From Pseudomonadota bacterium (GTDB lineage Bacteria > Pseudomonadota > Gammaproteobacteria > Steroidobacterales > Woeseiaceae), in the NCBI GenBank assembly GCA_027618995.1, contig JAQCGO010000001.1:1-64000 (forward strand): a stretch of DNA of 64,000 nt, in the 5' to 3' direction. Positions 38,153 through 46,991 of the stretch are shown here, one piece after another (position 1 is the stretch's first letter; the number at the start of each line of letters is the position of its first letter). The translations under genes and the position numbers were made by a program. The notes under the pieces are model-generated. The model made no database searches. It saw only the letters and a list, made by a program, of their open reading frames with translations, and was not told where the DNA came from.

Positions 38153-39358
38153 ATGGGCAGGGCAATCATCGCGGTTCTGGATTCGTTTGGTGTTGGCGCA
38201 ACGGCTGACGCCGACAAGTTCGGCGATGTGGGCGCCGATACCTTCGGGCACGTCGCCGAGCGGCGCGCCAAGTCCGATGCAGGCCCGCTGAATCTCCCTA
38301 ATCTCGCCAGGCTGGGACTGTTTCATGCGGGCCGCGATAGCACAGGGCGGTTTGCGCCGGGCGCAATCGAAAACGTCGACATCATCGGTGCCTACGGCTT
38401 TGCCGAAGAGCTGTCGAGTGGCAAGGACACACCCAGCGGCCACTGGGAAATCGCCGGCGTCCCGGTGTTGTTCGACTGGGGCTATTTCACTAAGAAGACC
38501 AACACCTTTCCGCCGGAGCTGCTCGAAAAGCTGATCGACAAGGCCGGGCTGCCGGGCGTCATCGGTAATTGTCATGCCTCGGGGACGACGATCATTGCCG
38601 AACTCGGCGAGGAACACGTGCGGACCGGTAAGCCGATCGTCTACACCTCGGCCGACAGTGTTTTCCAGATAGCCTGTCACGAAGAAGCATTCGGTCTCGA
38701 GCGGCTTTACGAACTCTGTAACATCGCGCGCGAACTCGTCGATGAGTACAACATCGGCCGGATCATTGCGCGGCCGTTCGTCGGCAAGGATGCCGCATCG
38801 TTCGTGCGCACCGGCAATCGCCGCGACCTGACCACGCCACCGCATGCGCCAACCCTGCTGGACAAACTGGTCGCCGATGGTGGTAAGGTGATCAGTGTGG
38901 GCAAGATTTCGGATATCTATGCGCACCAGGGCATTACGAAAAACATAAAGGCGACCGGCAACGCCGCGTTGTTCGATGCGACGCTGGACGTATTGCGTAA
39001 CGCGGAAGATCGCAGCATCGTGTTCACGAATTTTGTCGACTTCGACATGCTTTATGGCCACCGGCGGGACGTCGAAGGCTACGCCGCCGCGCTCGAATAT
39101 TTCGATCAGCGCCTGCCCGAGTTGCAGAAGCTCATGCAGGATGATGACATCCTTATGATCTGCGCCGACCATGGCTGTGACCCGACCTGGCCGGGATCGG
39201 ATCACACGCGCGAGCACATCCCGGTGCTCGCCTACGGCGGTGGGGTCAAACCCGGGCCGCTCGGAAAACGTGAATCGTTTGCCGACATCGGGCAGTCACT
39301 CGCGAGTTTCTTCGGCCTGACGCCGATGGACTACGGCACCAGCTTCCTGAATCAATAA
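38153..39358 (+). CDS. deoB: Phosphopentomutase
   Basis: Interconverts ribose-1-phosphate (or deoxyribose-1-phosphate) and the 5-phosphate, linking nucleoside phosphorolysis to central carbon metabolism. 401 residues, the usual DeoB length. Alkaline-phosphatase-superfamily metal motifs are present: DSFG at the N-terminus, [11 protein letters not shown] with the catalytic threonine, and ADHGCDPTW with HTREH near the C-terminus. It opens the nucleoside-salvage part of the window. Confidence 0.95.
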   Translation: MGRAIIAVLDSFGVGATADADKFGDVGADTFGHVAERRAKSDAGPLNLPNLARLGLFHAGRDSTGRFAPGAIENVDIIGAYGFAEELSSGKDTPSGHWEIAGVPVLFDWGYFTKKTNTFPPELLEKLIDKAGLPGVIGNCHASGTTIIAELGEEHVRTGKPIVYTSADSVFQIACHEEAFGLERLYELCNIARELVDEYNIGRIIARPFVGKDAASFVRTGNRRDLTTPPHAPTLLDKLVADGGKVISVGKISDIYAHQGITKNIKATGNAALFDATLDVLRNAEDRSIVFTNFVDFDMLYGHRRDVEGYAAALEYFDQRLPELQKLMQDDDILMICADHGCDPTWPGSDHTREHIPVLAYGGGVKPGPLGKRESFADIGQSLASFFGLTPMDYGTSFLNQ

Positions 39359-39359
39359 A

Positions 39360-39767
39360 CTATTTGCCGAACTGAAGCGGCGAGACCTTCCAGGCCAGCC
39401 AGGCGCTGGCCAGAATCGCGAGCAGCGACACCGCCGAAAACCACAGAGGGTGCGGAATCGCGATCAGAGTTGCAGTGGTCGCCGCGAACATCAAACCACC
39501 GACCAATGTCGGGTAGACCCACGCTTTAGCGGTTCCGATGCGACCGGCCACCACCGCGCCAACCAATGTCGCGACGACCCAGCCACCCATGACCATGAGA
39601 AAAGCGCCGAGCGGCATGGATGCAATGTACGGTCGCAGCGCCTCGTAATCGGTCGGGTCGAGGCCTTCGGGCAATGGGTACATCATATGACTCAGCTCAT
39701 CCGACAGGAACACGATCAGGACGGCGATGGCTACGCCGAGAACACCTGCAAATATGTCTCGCAACAT
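39360..39767 (-). CDS. Small membrane protein of unknown function
   Basis: 135 residues with four hydrophobic segments and no recognised motif beyond a glycine-rich GGWVVATLVGAVVAGRIG stretch. AGGAGG precedes the ATG at 39767 at ideal spacing, preferred over longer starts that would run into the upstream gene. It lies ten bases downstream of the lipoprotein deaminase gene on the same strand, so it is likely cotranscribed with it. Convergent with deoB, one base apart. Confidence 0.7.
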   Translation of the reverse strand: MLRDIFAGVLGVAIAVLIVFLSDELSHMMYPLPEGLDPTDYEALRPYIASMPLGAFLMVMGGWVVATLVGAVVAGRIGTAKAWVYPTLVGGLMFAATTATLIAIPHPLWFSAVSLLAILASAWLAWKVSPLQFGK

Positions 39768-39777
39768 GCGGCGCCTC

Positions 39778-41202
39778 CTAGTTCGCTCGATTGCGTTCTG
39801 CCAGCGCGGCATGAATTTGCGCGGCCAGGGCGCGCGCCTCGTTTGTGACCTTTGCCGTGTCGATGGTCAAGATCCTGCGATCCTGCATCAGCACTTGGCC
39901 GTCGACGATTACGGTTGCGACGTCCTGCTCATCGGTCACGTAAACGAGATGCGAAATGACGTCGAAGGTCGGGATATGGTGCACGTCATCGAACGCGACC
40001 TGGATCAGGTCGGCGCGCTTGCCGACTTCGAGTGAGCCGATCGTGTCGCCCATGCCGATCGCGGCCGCACCGCCGCGCGTCGCCATCGTCAATACCGTGT
40101 GCGCGGGCAGTACTTCGGGATTCATCTGCTCGACTTTCTGCAGAAACGCGGCGAGGCGCATCTCCTCCCACATGTCGAGATCGTTGTTGCTCGCCGCACC
40201 ATCGGTGCCGAGACCGACGCGAACACCGGCTGCAAGCATCTTTGTGACTGGCGCTATACCCGAGGCGATCTTCATGTTCGAGCTCGGGTTGTGGATCACG
40301 CCGACCTCGCGTTCGACGAGGATCGGAATCTCGGCATCGGTTGGCCAGATGACGTGTGCGGCAATAGTGGGCCCGTCAAAGAAACCGATGTCTTCGTAAA
40401 ACTCAATGCTGGTCTTGCCGTAGGTGTCTTTCGAATACTGCAGTTCGAACGGCGACTCGGAGACATGGATGCTGATCGGCACGCCGAGTTCATTGGCTGC
40501 TGCGCGCGTTGCCTGCAACTGCGCGGCGTTGAGTGTGTAATTGGCATGCGGCCCGAATATTGGCGTGATGCGGCTGTTGCGGCCTTTCCAGCGGCCGATG
40601 AACTCGCTGCCCTTACGTATGGAATCGACGGCGTTCTCGGCGTCGGGGCTGCGCTGGTCAATTACCGTGGCTGATACCAACGCGCGCATCCCGCAACGTT
40701 CGACCACGTCCGCAACCACGTCACCGTAGTAGTACATGTCAACAAATGTCGTCGTGCCGCCGCGTATCATTTCCCAGCAGGCGAGTTCAGTGCCGATGCG
40801 CACGAACTCTGCGTCAACGAACTCGACCTCGGCCGGAAAAATGTAGTTGTTGAGCCAGTCCATCAGCGCGAGGTCGTCGGCAACGCCGCGCAGCAGGGTC
40901 ATCGCCGCATGCGAGTGGCCGTTCACAAGGCCTGGCATGAGCACGCGTTGCTCGCCGGTGATCGTTTCTGCCGCCGTGTAGCGTGCGTCAATATCGTCAC
41001 TGGCTCCGACCGCGACGATGATGCCTTCATTGATTGCGACCGCACCATTTTCTATTACCGTAGCGGCCGCATCCATGGTGACAACGGACTGTCCCTCGAT
41101 GATGAGGTCGATTTCATCGCTGTCGCTGTCGCTGTTGCTCTTGCAACTACCAAGACCAAGCAATATCAGTGCCAGCGTGATGCTATTAATTGTTTTTCGC
41201 AT
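39778..41202 (-). CDS. Lipoprotein amidohydrolase, MTA/SAH (adenosine-type) deaminase family
   Basis: 474 residues. Family members deaminate 5-methylthioadenosine, S-adenosylhomocysteine or adenosine to the inosine form. Metal and catalytic motifs: GHSHAAMTLLRG, HVSES, the HVIWPTD region, and GLGTDGAASNNDLDMWEEM. Unlike usual MtaD proteins it begins with a lipoprotein signal (LGLGSC), followed by a serine/aspartate-rich linker, so it is probably anchored in the envelope. It is divergent from the NUP lipoprotein gene by only 36 bases, suggesting shared control. The substrate is inferred from family only. Confidence 0.85.
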   Translation of the reverse strand: MRKTINSITLALILLGLGSCKSNSDSDSDEIDLIIEGQSVVTMDAAATVIENGAVAINEGIIVAVGASDDIDARYTAAETITGEQRVLMPGLVNGHSHAAMTLLRGVADDLALMDWLNNYIFPAEVEFVDAEFVRIGTELACWEMIRGGTTTFVDMYYYGDVVADVVERCGMRALVSATVIDQRSPDAENAVDSIRKGSEFIGRWKGRNSRITPIFGPHANYTLNAAQLQATRAAANELGVPISIHVSESPFELQYSKDTYGKTSIEFYEDIGFFDGPTIAAHVIWPTDAEIPILVEREVGVIHNPSSNMKIASGIAPVTKMLAAGVRVGLGTDGAASNNDLDMWEEMRLAAFLQKVEQMNPEVLPAHTVLTMATRGGAAAIGMGDTIGSLEVGKRADLIQVAFDDVHHIPTFDVISHLVYVTDEQDVATVIVDGQVLMQDRRILTIDTAKVTNEARALAAQIHAALAERNRAN

Positions 41203-41238
41203 GCCGTATTCTGACACAAATAATAAGAGGAACCAGCG

Positions 41239-42318
41239 ATGCCGCATCCATGTACGCGCGTCCGCAATTTCATTGTCCCGCTGCTGGCCGGCCTGTTGCT
41301 GCTCGGCTGTACACCGACACCCGAGCGTATCGAGGTCAGGGTCGTCGTGCTCGCGATGTTCGAGCGCGGCGAGGTGCGTGGCGATGTACCCGGGGAGTTG
41401 CAGTTCTGGGTGGAGCGACTTGGAATGAATACCGAGTACGACTTCGCGCTGGGCCAGGGAACGCTGTACATGAACGACGCCGGCGTCATGGCGGTGCTGC
41501 TCGGCGGCGGCATACCGAATGCCACCGCGACCACGCTTGCACTCGGTCTCGATGAGCGCTTCGACTTCAGTCACAGCTACTGGCTGGTAGCAGGTATCGC
41601 TGGCGCCGACCCGGCCGACCTGTCGCTGGGATCCGCCGCCTGGGCGCGGCACGTGGTGGATGGCGATCTGCTCTACGAGATCGATGGCCGCGAAATCCCG
41701 GCCGAATGGCCTTACGGCATGATGCCACTCGGTACGCGCGCGCCGGCGATGGATCCTGAGGATCTCGCCGGTGGCTGGACCGTCGATACCATTGCCTATT
41801 CGCTGCACGCAGGTCTCGTGAACTGGGCCTATTCCGTCACGCGCAATATTGATCTGGACGATGCGCCCGGGATCGCCGCCTACCGCGAACATTACGGTAC
41901 GTATCCCGAAGCTCAGAAGCCGCCATTCGTGACCGTTGGTGACACGCTGAGTGCGAGCACTTACTGGCATGGCGAGCTCATGAATCTCTGGGCCAATGAC
42001 TGGATGAAGCTCTATCGCGGCGCGGACGCCAATTTCATGACGTCGAATATGGAGGACAGCGGCACGCTCACCGCGTTGCACCGGCTGGCCAACGATGGCC
42101 GCGTTGACGTCGATCGCATCCTGGTGCTGCGGACGGCCAGCAATTTCACTATGCCGCCGGAGGGGCAGACGGTGCAGTGGAGTCACAGCCAGCCCTATCC
42201 GGATGGCGGCCTGCCGTCGCTCGAGGCCGCGTTTGTTGTCGGCAATGCCGTGGTGCAAGCCTTGCTCGACGGTTGGGCACAGTACCGCGATGAATTACCG
42301 AGGGCCGAGACGCCATGA
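41239..42318 (+). CDS. NUP-family (purine nucleoside permease) lipoprotein with a nucleoside-phosphorylase-like fold
   Basis: 359 residues. Lipoprotein signal (LLLGC). The sequence matches the NUP family, named after a yeast nucleoside permease, but it has no further membrane segments and shows phosphorylase-like features: LLGGGIPNATATTLAL, VAGIAGADP, and MEDSGTLTAL with a following RTASNF, which parallels the MExxA and xSD motifs of purine nucleoside phosphorylases. It may therefore bind or cleave purine nucleosides in the periplasm. GAGGAA ribosome site. Overlaps the base permease gene by four bases (ATGA), consistent with base release followed by import. Confidence 0.8.
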   Translation: MPHPCTRVRNFIVPLLAGLLLLGCTPTPERIEVRVVVLAMFERGEVRGDVPGELQFWVERLGMNTEYDFALGQGTLYMNDAGVMAVLLGGGIPNATATTLALGLDERFDFSHSYWLVAGIAGADPADLSLGSAAWARHVVDGDLLYEIDGREIPAEWPYGMMPLGTRAPAMDPEDLAGGWTVDTIAYSLHAGLVNWAYSVTRNIDLDDAPGIAAYREHYGTYPEAQKPPFVTVGDTLSASTYWHGELMNLWANDWMKLYRGADANFMTSNMEDSGTLTALHRLANDGRVDVDRILVLRTASNFTMPPEGQTVQWSHSQPYPDGGLPSLEAAFVVGNAVVQALLDGWAQYRDELPRAETP

Positions 42319-43610
42319 AGCTTCTGCAAAGACTATTTCATCTACAAGAGCACGCGACCACGCCGCGCGTCGAATCGATGGCGGGGCTCACGACCTTTCT
42401 GACGATGGCGTATATCACGGTCGTCAATCCGTCAATTCTGTCCAGCGCAGGCATGGATTTCGGCGCCGTGTTTGTCGCCACCTGTATCGCGGCGGCTTTC
42501 GGAAGTATCGTCATGGGGCTGTACGCGAATTACCCGATCGCGCAGGCGCCGGGCATGGCGCAAAATTCGTTCTTCGCTTTCGGCGTGGTGCTCGGCATGG
42601 GTCACGCCTGGCAGACCGCGCTCGGCGCCGTGTTCATATCGGGCGTGATTTTCGTGGTCCTGAGTGTGCTGCCGGTGCGCGAGTGGCTGATCAATGCGAT
42701 TCCGCGCAATCTGAAGCTCGGCATGGCGGCCGGCATCGGTCTGTTTCTCGGTTTCATCGCCCTGAAGAACGCCGGCATTGTCGTCGACCATGAAGCGACG
42801 CTGGTGTCGCTCGGCAAGCTCGTCAGCTTCGAACCGATGGTGTGTATCGGCGCGTTCGTCATCATCGCCGCACTCTCGGCGCGCAAGGTGCGCGGCGCGG
42901 TCATCATCGGCATCCTTGTGGCCACTGCGGTCGGCTGGTTGTTCGGTAACAACGAATTCCACGGCATTATTGCAATGCCGCCATCGCCGGCACCCGTGTT
43001 GCTGCAGCTCGATATCGTAGCGGCGCTGCAGTGGTCAATGGTGACCGTGATCCTGTCGATGCTGATCGTCGACGTGTTTGACACGGCCGGCACGCTGGTC
43101 GGTGTTGCACATCGTGCCAAGCTGACCGACGCCAATGGCAAGCTGCCGCGACTTGGCAAAGCGCTGCTGTCGGATTCAAGCGCAACCGTCGTCGGCGCGT
43201 TCGCCGGCACCTCGTCAACGACGAGTTATATCGAGAGTGCGGCGGGCGTGGAGGCGGGCGGCCGCACCGGCCTGACCGCGGTCGTCTGCGGCCTGCTGTT
43301 TCTCGGCTGCCTGTTCTTCGCACCGCTCGCGCAAAGTGTGCCGGCCTACGCGACTGCGGCGGCGTTGTTGTTCGTCGCCTGCCTGATGGCACGCAGTCTT
43401 GCCGATATCGACTGGGACGACATCACCGAGAGCGCACCGGCCGTGATTGCCGCGCTCGCCATGCCGCTGTCGTTCTCGGTGGCCGAGGGCATCGGGCTCG
43501 GCTTCATCAGCTACATCCTGATCAAGCTCGTTAGCGGCAAAGCGCGCGATTGTTCTGCGGCGGCTTATGTGATCGCCGTGATCTTCGCTCTGAAATATAT
43601 TTTTCTCTAG
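42315..43610 (+). CDS. NCS2-family purine base permease (AzgA/GhxP-like)
   Basis: 431 residues, twelve or more membrane segments, of the adenine/guanine/hypoxanthine branch. The N-terminal GLTTFLTMAYITVVNPSIL, QAPGMAQNSFFAFGVV and GTSSTTSYIESAAGVEAGGRTG are typical of that branch. It probably imports purine bases with protons. The exact base cannot be told. It is translationally coupled to the upstream NUP gene. The stop overlaps that of the convergent kinase fusion at 43607. Confidence 0.9.
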   Translation: MKLLQRLFHLQEHATTPRVESMAGLTTFLTMAYITVVNPSILSSAGMDFGAVFVATCIAAAFGSIVMGLYANYPIAQAPGMAQNSFFAFGVVLGMGHAWQTALGAVFISGVIFVVLSVLPVREWLINAIPRNLKLGMAAGIGLFLGFIALKNAGIVVDHEATLVSLGKLVSFEPMVCIGAFVIIAALSARKVRGAVIIGILVATAVGWLFGNNEFHGIIAMPPSPAPVLLQLDIVAALQWSMVTVILSMLIVDVFDTAGTLVGVAHRAKLTDANGKLPRLGKALLSDSSATVVGAFAGTSSTTSYIESAAGVEAGGRTGLTAVVCGLLFLGCLFFAPLAQSVPAYATAAALLFVACLMARSLADIDWDDITESAPAVIAALAMPLSFSVAEGIGLGFISYILIKLVSGKARDCSAAAYVIAVIFALKYIFL

Positions 43611-45388
43611 TAAGAGCTCGTGCGCCGCACTGGCTGAAACAGGTCCTTGCGGTGCGCACAAGCCGGATCGACAGCGCATTCCGCACATCGTGGTGGACTC
43701 ATTTCCGGGCAGCGCTCGCGCGCCTGGAAAAAGAACCAGTCAACGGCACCCATGCTCTTGCCCGAGAGCATCACAAGTTGCTGCATGGCGCCGAAAGCCG
43801 CCGAGCGTACCGCCCACTCGTCGCTCTCGGGCAACAATGCACGCCGCACCAGTCGCTCCCGGAGCGTTGGCTCGCGCACCTCGATCAGGCCCATACGCAA
43901 GCAGGACCGCATGACGTGGTAGTCGACGATCGGCGGCACCTCGGCGGCGTTTGCAACCAGCCACGCCTCTGGGCGCTGCAGCAGGATCACGGCGAGCAGG
44001 GCCGATTTCTTACGCAGCGGATCTTCCTTGTAGCCGCCGATGTGATCGAGCAATTGCAGCAGCGCAGTCACAGGCGCGCCCGACGCATTGATTTTCGCGA
44101 GTGCAATGCTCGGCGTGAGGTCCAGGGCCAGCATGTCGCGCCCGTAGGCGCGTGCGAGGGCGAGGTGCGTATCAAGCTCGGGCATTGGTTCGCTGCCATC
44201 GTCGGCGCGCAACACGGCTCTTAGCTCCGCTGCCGTCAGTTTCGCCTGTGCCGCCGGCGACAGGCGCTCCGGGTCGTCCCGCAGCCAGCGCATCCAGGCA
44301 CGGAACAGGTAAAACGCGCCTTTGCGTTGCTCGCCATCGATATGCGCGATCAACGGCTGCGCGTAATGATCGTTCGCGGCGGTCCAGAAGCCGAATTGTT
44401 GCAGCGCACTCGTGAAAAAGTAGTCGAGCGCGGCCGGGTGATCTGTTGCCGGCAGATCGGGCCCGGTAAACGCAAACGGTGTGATATCAGGCAGCCCGGC
44501 AATCAATGCGGCGATGCGTTGCAGCTGTTGCTCGTGGACGATGACGCGTGCGTCGGTCGCGGTGACGGGTGCCGGCAGCTCGCTGAGCAAGGCGGCAGGC
44601 CCGACCTTTGTGGTCATTTCTGCAGCAAGCGGCATTGCACGCCGCGCCGCCATCACAGGGTGCTGCGCTGCGGCAATTCCGACCAGTGTCGCGCCACAGA
44701 AGGTATCGCCGGCGCCGGTCGGATCCAGAAGAGTTGCCGGAACACCAGGGACATCCGTCTGTGTTTTTCCCTGCACCACGGTGGCGCCCTGCCGTCCGCG
44801 GGTGACGAACAGCAATTGTCCGGCGCGTGAATGTGTTGCGGCCACGGAGCCGAAGAGGCGTATTGCCTCCGCTTCATTCATGAAGAAGATATCGGCAGCC
44901 TGCAGCACCGCGCGGGCCTCGTCTGCCTGAGTCTTCATCAGTGTCAGCGCGGTGCCCGCAGAAATACAGCGTGCGCCTCGTACGCGACAGGCCTGCAGGA
45001 AGGCGTACTGCCGGCGAATATCGCCAAGCGGCACAAGGTGTACAGCGTCAAAGCCGGACAGGTCCTCGGGAAGCCCTTCCGGTGACAGTTCATCTTCGGC
45101 ACCGAAAAATGCGCTGACGTAAGTCGTCCGGCCATCATGGTGATTGATCTCAAAGCGCGGCAGATCTTCCGGCCTGATTGACGGGCCGAGCCAGGTCAGA
45201 CCGGCAGCAACCGGCTGTAGTGCGCCCGGCATCGGTTCCGGCCGTGGCGCGTACAGGGTGACCGCGGCACCGCTGCGCCGTGCGGCCATGGCCGTGTACA
45301 TACCCGCACCACCGGCAACAATTTCCTCGCGGCCATCGAGCCTGTCGAGCGACGCGCCGCCGACGATGAGTAATTGGACTTCAGGCAA
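43607..45388 (-). CDS. PfkB-type kinase fused to a Qng1/endonuclease III-like Fe-S glycosylase domain
   Basis: About 593 residues from TTG 45388, chosen for AGGAAG eight bases upstream; an ATG at 45436 without a ribosome site is the alternative. Residues 1-280 are a PfkB kinase: GGASLDRLDG, GGAGMYTAM and the catalytic DPTGAGD (222-228). Residues from about 315 to 593 resemble Qng1 (queuosine-5'-phosphate N-glycosylase): QFGFW, ELRAVLRADDGSEPMP, and VDYHVMR (Asp489), which also aligns with the catalytic VDTH aspartate of endonuclease III. The end has four cysteines (560, 568, 571, 577; spacing 7, 2, 5), like the endonuclease III Fe-S loop (6, 2, 5). Likely chemistry: phosphorylate a nucleoside, then release the base and ribose-5-phosphate. 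Queuosine is one candidate substrate. The domain assignment is by eye. Confidence 0.7.
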   Translation of the reverse strand: MPEVQLLIVGGASLDRLDGREEIVAGGAGMYTAMAARRSGAAVTLYAPRPEPMPGALQPVAAGLTWLGPSIRPEDLPRFEINHHDGRTTYVSAFFGAEDELSPEGLPEDLSGFDAVHLVPLGDIRRQYAFLQACRVRGARCISAGTALTLMKTQADEARAVLQAADIFFMNEAEAIRLFGSVAATHSRAGQLLFVTRGRQGATVVQGKTQTDVPGVPATLLDPTGAGDTFCGATLVGIAAAQHPVMAARRAMPLAAEMTTKVGPAALLSELPAPVTATDARVIVHEQQLQRIAALIAGLPDITPFAFTGPDLPATDHPAALDYFFTSALQQFGFWTAANDHYAQPLIAHIDGEQRKGAFYLFRAWMRWLRDDPERLSPAAQAKLTAAELRAVLRADDGSEPMPELDTHLALARAYGRDMLALDLTPSIALAKINASGAPVTALLQLLDHIGGYKEDPLRKKSALLAVILLQRPEAWLVANAAEVPPIVDYHVMRSCLRMGLIEVREPTLRERLVRRALLPESDEWAVRSAAFGAMQQLVMLSGKSMGAVDWFFFQARERCPEMSPPRCAECAVDPACAHRKDLFQPVRRTSSY

Positions 45389-45495
45389 AATCCGTGCTTC
45401 CTGCAAAGGTATAATCTTGTTGGCTTTTATTTTCATCTGCAGTTTGATCTGCGGGTTCAATTTACCGACATCTGCCTCGGCGAGCGACAACAATT

Positions 45496-46410
45496 ATGAA
45501 ATCAGAGATCGTCGTCAAGGACGGCAAGGTATTGCACCTCGGGCTGGCGAAAGGCCAGCTTGCAGACAAGGTATTTTTGGTTGGTGATCCGGCGCGTGCA
45601 TTGCGGGTCGCCGAGCGCTTTGATCGCATCGACTGCGATGTGCGTAACCGGGAGTACGTGACAATCACGGGCAGCTACCACGGCCTGCCCATTTCCGTCA
45701 TTGGCACCGGAATTGGAGTGGACAACGTCGAAATTGCGTTGGTCGAGGCCTACGCGGTCGGTGCGATCGACTTTGATTCCTGCGAAACGGTGCCGGGCCG
45801 CACAGCCATGACGTTTATTCGCATCGGCACGTCGGCCGGTATGCAGGACGATATCGAGCCCGGCACCCTGGCGATATCAAGCTACGGCCTGGGTCTGGAT
45901 AATGCGGGCTTGTACTACGATCACCCGGCTGGCGACGAGCTGGTAACAGAAATCGAGACCCAGGCATTGCGCATTCTCACTGATGCAACATTGGCCGGCG
46001 CGAGATTTCGCGGCAAAATCATACCGTATGCATCCAAAGCGACGCCGCGGGTGGCGGATGCGCTCGCGGCGTGTGCGGCGACGTTGAGAATCGCGCACGT
46101 CACCGGCATTACGGCCGCCACACCGGGCTTCTATGGTCCATCCAGTCGCCGTATCGAGGGACTTTGCAACACGGTTCCGGACATCAAGACGCAACTATCG
46201 CGATTACAGGTGCAGGAACAAAAGGTCGTCAACATGGAAATGGAATCGAGCCTGTTGTTTCATGTTGCGGCACATCTTGGCTGTGCGGTGGGTACCATTT
46301 GCCCGATCATCAGCAAACCGCGCTCGAGTACCGCGATCCTCGATTACGCCGCCAGCGTAGAGCAGGCAATCAGTGTGGGGCTGGACGCGATGTGCGAGCT
46401 GCAGGCCTAA
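45496..46410 (+). CDS. Nucleoside phosphorylase (uridine phosphorylase-like)
   Basis: 304 residues of the PNP/UDP superfamily. Phosphate-binding LVGDPAR, GTGIGVDNVEIAL, IRIGTSAG and the nucleoside-binding MEMESSLLF are present, in the order seen in uridine phosphorylase. The product is a free base and ribose-1-phosphate, which DeoB (38153) could process. Substrate preference (uridine, purine or modified nucleoside) is uncertain. It is divergent from the kinase-glycosylase fusion. A TATAAT at 45410-45415 precedes it but lacks a convincing -35. Confidence 0.85.
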   Translation: MKSEIVVKDGKVLHLGLAKGQLADKVFLVGDPARALRVAERFDRIDCDVRNREYVTITGSYHGLPISVIGTGIGVDNVEIALVEAYAVGAIDFDSCETVPGRTAMTFIRIGTSAGMQDDIEPGTLAISSYGLGLDNAGLYYDHPAGDELVTEIETQALRILTDATLAGARFRGKIIPYASKATPRVADALAACAATLRIAHVTGITAATPGFYGPSSRRIEGLCNTVPDIKTQLSRLQVQEQKVVNMEMESSLLFHVAAHLGCAVGTICPIISKPRSSTAILDYAASVEQAISVGLDAMCELQA

Positions 46411-46418
46411 GTCCCGGT

Positions 46419-46991
46419 TCAGCTCCGGTCGGCCACCAGTATGCTGGCCAGGTAAAACAGTGTGCCGAGCGCAGGGCGCTGTGGCAGCTGCGTTGCGATC
46501 TCGGTCATGATCGAGCCAAGCATGTGAATGTTCTTGGGAAACAGTGACGCCGCCTGGGCGCGCAGGAACACCGTGCCGCTGAGGCGGCTGCCGTCATCCA
46601 GGTACAAATGCAGTTCGCGCACGCATTTCGCGTCCACGTCATTACTGTGCTGCGGCATCGGCTCATTGCAAAACGTGATCACGGCGCGTTTCGACTGCGG
46701 AAACCTGCTCAGGCAATTGACTACGTTTGCCATTTTTTTGGCCATGCCATCGCGATAATTGCCCTGGGCGCCACCGCGTGTCTCGTTGATATGACGCCGC
46801 TGCTCGTCGCTCAGCGATATTTCCATGTTGTATGCACTGTAAGCCTGCAGCGCTGGCTCCGGGAATAGATCTGTCGCAACCACATGGTCGCTCATATCGA
46901 GCAGTTGCACATAGTTGCGTACCGGCCCCTGCGCGCAGGCCGTGTTCATTGTTTGCCAGGCGAGACGGCAATTTTTCGGCAAAATGCTCAT
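46419..46991 (-). CDS. Truncated thymidylate-synthase-like protein
   Basis: 190 residues. The segment from Cys123 (CVRELHLYLDDGSRLSGTV) aligns with E. coli ThyA from its catalytic Cys146, with the tyrosine and DG at identical distances. Arg144 matches ThyA Arg166 and Asn154 matches Asn177. The RSxD motif is RAQA, so its serine and aspartate are lost, and the C-terminal HxY region is missing. It may be a nucleotide-binding or hydroxymethylating relative, or inactive. The ATG overlaps the aldehyde dehydrogenase stop (ATGA). Last gene of a four-gene minus-strand run from 51188. Confidence 0.6.
   Translation of the reverse strand: MSILPKNCRLAWQTMNTACAQGPVRNYVQLLDMSDHVVATDLFPEPALQAYSAYNMEISLSDEQRRHINETRGGAQGNYRDGMAKKMANVVNCLSRFPQSKRAVITFCNEPMPQHSNDVDAKCVRELHLYLDDGSRLSGTVFLRAQAASLFPKNIHMLGSIMTEIATQLPQRPALGTLFYLASILVADRS

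Noticed and set aside
37724-39217. Long open frame (about 497 codons) on the minus strand opposite deoB
   Set aside because: deoB on the plus strand has complete family motifs and normal length. The antisense frame is arginine/histidine-rich shadow sequence with no domain.
39778-42258. Longer minus-strand frame extending the deaminase upstream by about 350 codons
   Set aside because: The extension lies opposite the NUP gene, and the lipoprotein signal at 41202 marks the natural start.
43607-45388. Plain ribokinase or a DNA-repair endonuclease III as the sole identity of the fusion gene
   Set aside because: The protein is twice the length of a PfkB kinase, and the EndoIII helix-hairpin-helix glycine loop (GVGRKTA) is replaced by IGGYKEDPLRKK, so neither label alone fits.
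45410-45415. Perfect TATAAT upstream of the nucleoside phosphorylase
   Set aside because: No acceptable -35 at 15-19 bases, and it lies within the start region of the divergent fusion gene, so I did not list it as a promoter.
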